Shown: positions 8,298 through 14,791 of the stretch, piece by piece
Layout of the letters: each line of letters begins with the position of its first letter
Position numbering within the stretch: the stretch's first letter is position 1
From: Methylobacteriaceae bacterium
Lineage (GTDB): Bacteria; Pseudomonadota; Alphaproteobacteria; Rhizobiales; Beijerinckiaceae
NCBI GenBank assembly: GCA_020638195.1
Contig: JACKJC010000002.1
Coordinates: forward strand, 744,001 to 808,000
Reading direction: 5' to 3'
DNA: 64,000 bases
Position numbers and translations under genes: made by a program
Notes under the pieces: generated by a model
What the model was told of the DNA's origin: nothing
What the model saw: only the letters and a program-made list of their open reading frames with translations
Database searches by the model: none

Positions 8298-9716
8298 ATG
8301 AAAAAAGAAAAGCTGCCACGCGGTTTCTGGCGGGCGCCGAATGGCAGCCTTCGCGTGCTGATCCGCATCAAGGGATTCCCGGCGGCGGTGCGAACCTTCA
8401 AGTTGCACGCCGATACGGTCTCCGATCGCAAGCGACAGCTCGTCGAGGCCGAGCTTTGGGCTGCTGAGGCCCGACGAAAGCTTTATGGCGGCGACGCCGC
8501 CGTCGCGAGCGCCGACCGTGCGATGACGCTGGGCGACGCGCTGCGCCTCTATGCGCGCGAAGGCCTGTCCTCGCGTCCGGCCAATCGCCGAAAGGACACG
8601 CTGCGGATCGAGGCCGTGCTGCGCGACGAGATCGCCAGCCGGCGAATCGCATCCCTGACGCTGCCGGATCTCGCCGCGTACCGCGATCTGCTGATTCATC
8701 GCGATTTCGAGCGACGTATTCGCGCGGCGATCGAGGCCGCCGAGCAGTCGCAGGAGGGGCGGGCGCGGCAGACGAGATTGCGCCTGCTGCTGGCGTTGCG
8801 GCGTGAGGCGCGGCGGGCTGACGGGGAAGCGTCCGGGAATCTGCGCCGGCAGATCGCGCGGATCGAAAGCGAGGAGGGAATCGGGCCGGTCGCGCGGACG
8901 ACGATCTCGAATCGCATGCAGCTCATCAACCGGGCGATGAAGTTCGCGGCGCAGACGAACCACGGCGTGCCGCTGATCGCTGGCCTGTCGATGCCGGCGT
9001 CCTCGCCTGGGCGCACGCGGCGACCGTCGGCTGACGAACTCGAGGCGCTGCTGTCGCAGGGCGCGGTGGAACACCCGCTGCTGCCTTTCCTCATCCGGCT
9101 CGCGGTCACGACCGGGCTTCGGCGCGAGCGGCTGCTGGAGCTGCGCACGTCGCACTTGCAGGATCTGAGCGACGGGCGGAAGGCGATCGTGTTTCCGCCG
9201 TCGGCCGGTCGACGCAAGCGGACGGGCATCATTCCGGTGACGTCGGAAGTCGAGCGGACCATCATGGAGACGGCGGCGCAGGTCGGCGTGCGGGCGCCGC
9301 TGCATCAGCTCGCGGCGATGGATGTGGCGCTGTTTCCGGTCAGCGGCAATGTACTCGGCCACGCCTGGCGGGCGCTGCTGCATCGGCTGGGCATCGCCGA
9401 TCTCAGGTTCCACGACCTGCGGCACGAGGCGACCAGCCGCCTGTTCGAGCGCGGCCTCAGCGCCGCCGAAGTGATGAGCATTACCGGCCATTCGACGAGC
9501 GAGATGGTCGACCGCTATTCGCATTATTCGAGCGCGCTGGTGCTCGATCGGCTCGAGGGGCGGGAGGGCCCGAAATCGCCGCCTGAAAAGTCTGTGTCGG
9601 ACAAGCCGAAAATGGGCGCCCGTATCAATTCGGTAGCAGGAAAATCGCCCGAGGCGGCGGCGCTGATCGAGGATATTTCGCGCCTGCTCGAACGGCTGGC
9701 GGCGCTGCACGGGTAG
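8298..9716 (+). CDS. Tyrosine recombinase (phage-type integrase)
   Basis: A 472-residue site-specific recombinase. All catalytic residues are present: Arg275 in TGLRRERLLEL, His372 and Arg375 in FHDLRHEATS, His398 in ITGHSTSEM and Tyr407 in VDRYSHY. The N-terminal part contains an arm-binding and core-binding region. A charged segment at about residues 135-195 (ERRIRAAIEAAEQSQEGRAR...) lies between core-binding and catalytic parts and is longer than usual. A GTG three codons upstream is an alternative start; neither has a clear ribosome binding site. No phage, excisionase or transfer genes adjoin it. The nearest tRNA gene is tRNA-Ser, 2.3 kb away. Confidence 0.85.
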   Translation: MKKEKLPRGFWRAPNGSLRVLIRIKGFPAAVRTFKLHADTVSDRKRQLVEAELWAAEARRKLYGGDAAVASADRAMTLGDALRLYAREGLSSRPANRRKDTLRIEAVLRDEIASRRIASLTLPDLAAYRDLLIHRDFERRIRAAIEAAEQSQEGRARQTRLRLLLALRREARRADGEASGNLRRQIARIESEEGIGPVARTTISNRMQLINRAMKFAAQTNHGVPLIAGLSMPASSPGRTRRPSADELEALLSQGAVEHPLLPFLIRLAVTTGLRRERLLELRTSHLQDLSDGRKAIVFPPSAGRRKRTGIIPVTSEVERTIMETAAQVGVRAPLHQLAAMDVALFPVSGNVLGHAWRALLHRLGIADLRFHDLRHEATSRLFERGLSAAEVMSITGHSTSEMVDRYSHYSSALVLDRLEGREGPKSPPEKSVSDKPKMGARINSVAGKSPEAAALIEDISRLLERLAALHG

Positions 9717-9745
9717 GGCAGCCGGGGGCGGATCACGTCCCAAAG

Positions 9746-9772
9746 AAAAACCCCGGCGCTTTCGCGCCGGGG
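9746..9772 (-). terminator. Intrinsic terminator of the minus-strand porin
   Basis: On the minus strand this reads CCCCGGCGC-GAAA-GCGCCGGGG followed by TTTTT: a 9-base stem, a GAAA tetraloop and a T-run. The 30 bases at 9,745-9,774 are the exact reverse complement of 14,411-14,440 after the second porin, so the terminator was duplicated with the gene. Confidence 0.9.
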
Positions 9773-9800
9773 TCAGAAGCGTCTGAATCTCTTGAGGAGA

Positions 9801-11384
9801 TCAGAAAGCGCGCATCATGCGAAGACGGCCGCGGATGAGGTCCGACTGTGATTTCCACGCCGGGAAACCATTGGCAATCAGCTGATGGTCGTTCGGCAGG
9901 CCAACCGGACGGCTAGCGATGCCGTGCATCCAGTAAAACTCGGTGCCGATCTCGAAGCCACGAACCGGATTCCAGGCGAGGCCTGCAATCAGGTCAAACT
10001 CTTTGTAGTTCGTGACGCCGAGATTGAAGGTGCCCGCGCCGGCAGCCAGAGCCGTCGGAATCGGGTTGAGCGCGTTGCCGCTGTAATTCACCTGATAGTA
10101 AGAGCCACCGAGCCACGACTTGACGGTCGGGGTCCAGTAGTGGGTGAACACGCCGGTGAGCGCGAACGCCGAGGACTTGTCGCAGGAGCTAGCATACGTG
10201 AAGACGCAATCGCCGTCAGCGGTGCCTTCCTGCCAGCCATTGCCAGCCGAGATGCGCTGCAGACCGACGCCATAGCCTGTCGACGTATTCACGCCGTTCA
10301 CGAAGGCGAAGTTCGAGCCGCTGACGTAGCCGATAGCGCCCTTGGCGTAGGTCGCCTGGAGCCAAAGGTTGTCGCCCGGCGCGAGCATCGGAAGATTGAA
10401 CTTCACGCCGCCCTGAACCGCGAAGCCGAGCGAGTCAGCCTTGGCAAGCAGGCTGTTGAAGGGGGCGACCGGCGTGCCGGCCGCACCATTATACATCCCG
10501 ATCCCGACGCGATGCACCGCAGCCGACAGCTGGGCGGAACCCCAGGGCTGGTCGACGCGCAGGTTCGCAATGATGTCAGGCATGCGCGTGCCGAGGTAGT
10601 TCACCGCGTTTGCGGGGAAGACACCCGCGCCGCCAGCCGTAACGACCGATGACACCGTAGGCCGCTGACGATGCGAGACTTCGTCTTCGATCGACAGGGT
10701 GGCCGAGAAGCCGCCGCCGAAGGTCGCGGTATAAGCCAGGCCGTTGACGGTCTGGTTGGAGCCGCGCAGGCCGCCATAGGTCGCCGCGTCCGCATAGAAG
10801 TCGAACATCGACTGGATGCGGCCCATGGTGATGCCGGCGAACTGGATGAAGGCCTTGTTCAGGATGGTCGATTCGCGAGCTTCAATCGGATGAGCAACCG
10901 TATTGATCACTTGGGTCGGCGCCACAGCGGAAACTACGCCGGCCAGCGAACCAGTGTTAGAGGTCGATCCTGAACCGAAATACGAGTCGACGCGGATGAA
11001 TGAACGGACCGTACCCCAGGGCGACTGCGTGCGCGCATCGAGCTCGATGCGGCCGAGAGCGCCCCATGCCACGGCGTCGCGTGCGGAGGAAGTCATGAAG
11101 TTCATGCCGACCGGGCTGCCGCCCGCGATGGCGACCGGCCCGATGCCGGTGATGCCGATAGCGATCGGACCAGTCGCGTTCGCGCGGAAACCGGTGTTCG
11201 AGACAACGGCGTCAGCGAGAACGAGGCCGCCGACGCGCAGGCAGGTGTCGGTGCCGGGGATGTAGAAGAAGCCGGCGCCGTAGGCGTCGCAAATCTTCAC
11301 GTACTGCACGGGCGCGGCCTTGCGCGTCGGCAGGTCAGCAGCCTGGGCGCCGGCGACGGTCGCGAGGACCGACGCAGCCGCCAC
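9801..11384 (-). CDS. Outer-membrane porin of rhizobial type, copy 1, with doubtful 5' end
   Basis: A beta-barrel porin of about 527 residues that ends in the aromatic residue expected for barrel assembly (MRAF). After the signal peptide region it has DLPTRKAAPVQYVKICDAYG and the PGTDTCLRVGG motif of the porin_2 family. It is a trimeric-type outer-membrane channel by family. The earliest possible start is the GTG at 11,384, which gives a 15-residue leader without lysine or arginine. An in-frame TAA lies 12 codons upstream with no ATG, GTG or TTG between, and no ribosome binding site is visible. The frame between TAA and GTG still reads like a signal peptide (LARRSLAVAAASVLATV), so the true start seems lost. 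It is very similar to the plus-strand porin in framework segments but differs in the predicted loops. It may be a silent copy. Confidence 0.8.
   Translation of the reverse strand: MAAASVLATVAGAQAADLPTRKAAPVQYVKICDAYGAGFFYIPGTDTCLRVGGLVLADAVVSNTGFRANATGPIAIGITGIGPVAIAGGSPVGMNFMTSSARDAVAWGALGRIELDARTQSPWGTVRSFIRVDSYFGSGSTSNTGSLAGVVSAVAPTQVINTVAHPIEARESTILNKAFIQFAGITMGRIQSMFDFYADAATYGGLRGSNQTVNGLAYTATFGGGFSATLSIEDEVSHRQRPTVSSVVTAGGAGVFPANAVNYLGTRMPDIIANLRVDQPWGSAQLSAAVHRVGIGMYNGAAGTPVAPFNSLLAKADSLGFAVQGGVKFNLPMLAPGDNLWLQATYAKGAIGYVSGSNFAFVNGVNTSTGYGVGLQRISAGNGWQEGTADGDCVFTYASSCDKSSAFALTGVFTHYWTPTVKSWLGGSYYQVNYSGNALNPIPTALAAGAGTFNLGVTNYKEFDLIAGLAWNPVRGFEIGTEFYWMHGIASRPVGLPNDHQLIANGFPAWKSQSDLIRGRLRMMRAF
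11221..11370 (-). repeat. Inverted-repeat arm shared by the two porin genes (copy 1 side)
   Basis: These 150 bases match 12,852-13,001 on the opposite strand at 149 positions; the one difference is GCCGG against GCTGG within the GAGFF codons. The arm starts inside the signal peptide and ends at the GGLVL codons. It is long and exact enough for homologous recombination. Confidence 0.9.
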
Positions 11385-11686
11385 GGCCAGGCTTCGCCGC
11401 GCGAGCGGGGCGGCGGATTATTGTCGATATTTCAATCAACTACGGCCTCGGCGACGCGCCAGCCGGTTGAGCCGCCTCGGCGGCGATTCACAGGCAAAAC
11501 GCGACAGGTTCGCTCATTCGCTTTCGGTATCAATGGCCTAGCTGGAGCCGAAACAATGATACGGCCGCGTCTTCGCTTGCCTGATGCAGTGAGCGCATGG
11601 GTCTCGCGAACTCGCCAGTTAGCCGGCGGTCACATTCTCGACTTTTCCACATCTGGAGCGGCTCCTTGCGGCATCAAGCCTGCGAT
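11385..11686. other. Gene-free stretch upstream of porin copy 1
   Basis: This is where a promoter and start for the minus-strand porin would be expected. I see no ribosome binding site, no in-frame ATG and no convincing promoter hexamers reading leftwards. The bases do not resemble the leader of the plus-strand porin. Confidence 0.45.
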
Positions 11687-11995
11687 GGCGCCCAGCGAAG
11701 AGATTCGAACCCGCTTCATGCATTCCCGACTTTGGCTCCGCCAAATCGGGAATGAAGAGAATCGTGGGTTCGTCCGAAACGGGTGTCGTTGGCGGAGACG
11801 GTGGGATTCGAACCCGCTTCATGCATTCCCGACTTTGGCTCCGCCAAATCGGGAATGAAGAGAATCGTGGGTTCGTCCGGAACGGGCGTCGCTGGCGGAG
11901 ACGGTGGGATTCGAACCCGCTTCATGCATTCCCGACTTTGGCTCCGCCAAATCGGGAATGAAGAGAATCGTGGGTTCGTCCGGAACGGGCGTCGC
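11687..11995. repeat. Tandem 103-bp repeats carrying tRNA-Ser 3' ends
   Basis: Three units with an exact 103-base period. The units at 11,790-11,892 and 11,893-11,995 are identical; the first (11,687-11,789) is degenerate at its left end and has three changes near its right end. Each of the two full units begins with 26 bases identical to the antisense of the tRNA-Ser 3' end: CCA tail, acceptor strand and T-arm. The rest of each unit contains a hairpin (for example 11,824-11,857, CATTCCCGA...TCGGGAATG). The intact tRNA gene follows in register as a fourth start. Open frames that cross the array are artefacts of the tRNA sequence. Confidence 0.92.
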
Positions 11996-12085
11996 TGGCG
12001 GAGACGGTGGGATTCGAACCCACGATAGGGTTTCCCCTATAACGATTTAGCAAACCGTCGCCTTCAGCCTCTCGGCCACGTCTCC
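11996..12085 (-). tRNA. tRNA-Ser (anticodon GCU), CCA encoded
   Basis: Read on the minus strand, the gene starts GGAGACG and ends CGTCTCC-G-CCA, giving a perfect 7-base acceptor stem, a G discriminator and an encoded CCA. The D-arm region GTGGCCGAGAGGCTGAAGGC is typical of serine tRNAs. The anticodon loop TTTGCTAA gives GCU. A long variable arm (TATAGGGGAAACCCTA) marks a class II tRNA, and the T-arm is GTGGGTTCGAATCCCAC. It decodes AGC and AGU. Its transcription runs into the tandem array of its own 3' ends. Confidence 0.96.
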
Positions 12086-12813
12086 GCGGCGCGGGCAGAG
12101 CCCGACGCGCCGGCGTCATATGCCCCGACAACGCATAATTGGCAAGCGCGCCGCGCGCGACGGACGGATTCCTTGCCTGTTTTCCAACGATTTCCTGTTC
12201 GCCAGCGGCTCGCATCAGCCCGTGGGGCGTGGTCGGGGGCATCAGAAATACTAGACAAGAATTAGACAAACACGATTCGAACGTTCAGACGGACACGTTT
12301 TCAGTATATCGCAGAAGATCGAGATGGCGATCTTCCATGCCGATAATATTCGCGGCGACGACCCGACCGTGAGGCTTTCGCCGCGCGCTTCCGACCCCCG
12401 ACGGCGGCGGGATCGCGACGATGAGATTCAATTGTGGCGAGCGGTAACCGACAGCGCCGGCGAGGCGTGCGATGTGGCTCATCAGAGAAGTCAGTACGCC
12501 CGCAATGATCATATCTATCTGTTATATTTAGAACATTCTCTCGATTTCGGCGCCGCAAAACGACTGTGGCTGGAATGCAACGCCCCGGCAGATAAGGGTT
12601 TTCTGGCCCTGATTTGGTTTCAACGGTGGCGAAAAGAGGGGTATGAACAACCTGCGAGCAGGGCCCGTTCCACCCCGCTCCGAAGGATGCGCAGGCAAGC
12701 CCTCCAGGCTTCCCCGCCCATCCCCAGAGAAGTGGAGCCGGGGCCCAGCGTTCCGTTCGTAAGAAGAAGAGTTCAACCGCCCCACAGGGCATTCTTTTAT
12801 CTGGAGGTAACAC
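12086..12813 (+). promoter_or_regulatory. Leader and promoter region of the plus-strand porin
   Basis: No gene is supported in these 730 bases. An AT-rich patch at about 12,505-12,545 contains TGTTATATTTAGAA, a plausible -10 region, which would leave an untranslated leader of about 270 bases. The leader is GC-rich with several short complementary stretches around 12,690-12,740. A strong ribosome binding site, TGGAGGTAA, lies at 12,801-12,809. Promoter placement is a guess; the ribosome binding site is clear. Confidence 0.5.
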
Positions 12814-14385
12814 ATGAAGGTCGCCAAGAGCCTTCTCCTCGGTACCGCTGCGGTCCTCGCGACCGTCGCCGGCGCCCAGGCTGCTGACCTGCCGACGCGC
12901 AAGGCCGCGCCCGTGCAGTACGTGAAGATTTGCGACGCCTACGGCGCTGGCTTCTTCTACATCCCCGGCACCGACACCTGCCTGCGCGTCGGCGGCCTCG
13001 TGCTCGCCGACATCTCGGTGTCGAACACCCCGAGCGCCCAGGCTTTCGCCGGCCCGCTCACTGTCACGAACGCCCTCAGCGGCACGTTCGTTCCTGGCGC
13101 GATCAACCCCGGCGCTGCGCGCGACGCGGTGGCGTGGGGCGCTCTCGGCCGCGTCGAGCTCGATGCGCGCACGCAGTCCCCGTGGGGCACGGTTCGCTCG
13201 TTCATCCGCATCGACTCGTACTTCGGCGCGGGCGCGACGGCCAACACGGGCTCTTTCACGCCGGCAGTCCTGACGCCCGGTCTGCTCGCGGGCCTCGGAG
13301 CGTCGCGGCCTGCGCGTGAATCGACGGTCCTGAGCAAGGGCTTCATCCAGTTCGCTGGCTTCACCATGGGCCGCATCCAGTCGATGTTCGACTTCTATGC
13401 GGACGCGGCGACCTTCGGCGGCCTGCGCGGCTCCAACCAGACCGTCAACGGCCTGGCCTATACCGCGACCTTCGGCGGCGGCTTCTCGGCCACCCTGTCG
13501 CTCGAAGACGACGTCTCGCATCGCGGTCGCGCGACCGTTCCGTCGGTCGTTGTCGCGGGTGGCACCATCCCGGCGCACAACGTGCAGTTCCTCGGCACGC
13601 GCATGCCCGACATCGTCGCCAACCTGCGCGTCGATCAGCCCTGGGGCTCCGCCCAGCTGTCGGCCGCGGTGCATCGTGTCGGCGTCGCCATGTACAACGG
13701 CGCCGCCTTCGCTGGCACGCCTGCCAACGCCGTGCTCAACAAGTCCGACTCGCTCGGCTTCGCTGTGCAGGGTGGCGTGAAGTTCAACCTGCCGATGCTC
13801 GCCCCCGGCGACAACCTCTGGCTGCAGGCGACCTACGCCAAGGGCGCGATCGGCTACGTCGACGGCTCGAACTTCGCCTTCGTGAACGGGGTCAACACCT
13901 CGACGAACATGGGCATCGGCATCGGCCGCGTCTCGTCGGGCAACGGCTGGAACCAGACGCTCGACGGCGATTGCGTGTTCACGCACACGGGCAATTGCGA
14001 CAAGTCGTCTGCCTTCGCGCTCACCGGCGCGTTCACGCACTACTGGACCCCGACCCTGCGTTCGTGGATCGGCGCTTCGTACTACTCGGTCAAGTACTCC
14101 GACGCCGCGACCAACCCGATCTTTGGCGCGTTCCTGCAGGGCGGCGCTGGCCAGGCCTTCGTCGCGGGCGTGACGAACTACAGAGAGTTCGATGTGCTCG
14201 TCGGCCTCGGCTGGAGCCCGATCCGTGGCTTCACGATCGGCACCGAGTTCGACTGGATGCATGGCATTGTCAGCCGTCCGGTTGGTCTCGGCACCGATGC
14301 GGTGCTCACCGCGGCTGGTTTCCCTGCCTTCAAGTCGCAGTCGGACCTGTTCCGCGGCAAGCTGCGCATGATCCGCGCTTTCTGA
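12814..14385 (+). CDS. Outer-membrane porin of rhizobial type, copy 2 (expressed form)
   Basis: A 523-residue porin with a normal signal peptide: MKVAKSLLLGTAAVLATV followed by AGAQA, cleavage before ADLPTRK. The mature start contains CDAYGAGFFYIPGTDTCLR with its cysteine pair. Framework strands such as SPWGTVRSFIR, QSMFDFYADAAT and VQGGVKFNLPMLAPGDN alternate with variable loops. The C-terminus is IRAF. The ATG sits 4 bases after a strong TGGAGGTAA. Porins of this family form water-filled trimers in the outer membrane. It lies head to head with copy 1, from which it differs mainly in loops, and is followed by a strong terminator. Confidence 0.95.
   Translation: MKVAKSLLLGTAAVLATVAGAQAADLPTRKAAPVQYVKICDAYGAGFFYIPGTDTCLRVGGLVLADISVSNTPSAQAFAGPLTVTNALSGTFVPGAINPGAARDAVAWGALGRVELDARTQSPWGTVRSFIRIDSYFGAGATANTGSFTPAVLTPGLLAGLGASRPARESTVLSKGFIQFAGFTMGRIQSMFDFYADAATFGGLRGSNQTVNGLAYTATFGGGFSATLSLEDDVSHRGRATVPSVVVAGGTIPAHNVQFLGTRMPDIVANLRVDQPWGSAQLSAAVHRVGVAMYNGAAFAGTPANAVLNKSDSLGFAVQGGVKFNLPMLAPGDNLWLQATYAKGAIGYVDGSNFAFVNGVNTSTNMGIGIGRVSSGNGWNQTLDGDCVFTHTGNCDKSSAFALTGAFTHYWTPTLRSWIGASYYSVKYSDAATNPIFGAFLQGGAGQAFVAGVTNYREFDVLVGLGWSPIRGFTIGTEFDWMHGIVSRPVGLGTDAVLTAAGFPAFKSQSDLFRGKLRMIRAF
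12852..13001 (+). repeat. Inverted-repeat arm shared by the two porin genes (copy 2 side)
   Basis: Partner of 11,221-11,370 on the opposite strand, with 149 of 150 bases identical. It begins 13 codons after the ATG, so a crossover here keeps the reading frame of both porins and leaves the start codon with the central segment. Confidence 0.9.
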
Positions 14386-14412
14386 TCTCCCTGAGATCCG
14401 AGACGCAACAGA

Positions 14413-14439
14413 CCCCGGCGCGAAAGCGCCGGGGTTTTT
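14413..14439 (+). terminator. Intrinsic terminator of the plus-strand porin
   Basis: CCCCGGCGC-GAAA-GCGCCGGGG then TTTTT: a 9-base stem closed by a GAAA loop with a T-run, 27 bases after the stop codon. It is identical to the terminator of the inverted porin copy. Confidence 0.93.
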
Positions 14440-14534
14440 CGTTTTGTTGGGCGCGAAAGCGCCGGGGTTTTTTTGTTTTGCATGGGCGCGAAAGCGCCGG
14501 GGTTTTCGTTGTGCCGACGCGAAAGCGCTGGGGA
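14413..14534 (+). repeat. Tandem array of four terminator-derived hairpins
   Basis: The GCGC-GAAA-GCGC core recurs at 14,413, 14,450, 14,485 and 14,516 with a spacing of 31-35 bases. The first copy is complete. The second and third have lost the left CCCC (TGGG instead) but keep the 5-base GGCGC/GCGCC stem, GGGG and a T-run. The fourth is degenerate. The remaining bases to 14,791 hold no gene that I can support. Confidence 0.85.
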
Positions 14535-14791
14535 CATTCTTTCCGCCGTCCGCCGTCGTGCGAGGCCGCTGGTTCTCGGAAACCGCGCGACAGGGCGCAA
14601 TCCAACCACGTCACGGCCGGCCACATGAAATTTCCGTGGTTTGATCGCGCAAACCGCGCCGTACGCATGGACAAGCCCCTGTATGCGAATATGCTTCACC
14701 TGCTGACGACAGTGGGCCCCCCTTCATTTCGCCCCGTCGACGGTCGTCGCTATCGAGCGGCGCAAGGTTCTTTCTTTGTCGGGATTTCAGC

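Noticed and set aside
8298..9716. A prophage or integrative element around the recombinase
   Set aside because: No structural, replication, excisionase or transfer genes lie on either side, and I found no supported att repeat flanking a defined insert.
11687..11995. CRISPR array
   Set aside because: The repeats are head-to-tail units of 103 bases without unique spacers, and no cas genes are present.
11716..12269. Several small open frames on both strands over the tRNA repeat array
   Set aside because: Their peptides (GGDGGIRTRFMHS and RRRWDSNPL types) are translations of tRNA T-arm sequence repeated every 103 bases, a classic annotation artefact.
12324..12887. 187-codon plus-strand frame over the porin leader
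   Set aside because: It overlaps the porin start out of frame, has no ribosome binding site and no recognisable motif; the interval is better explained as a leader.
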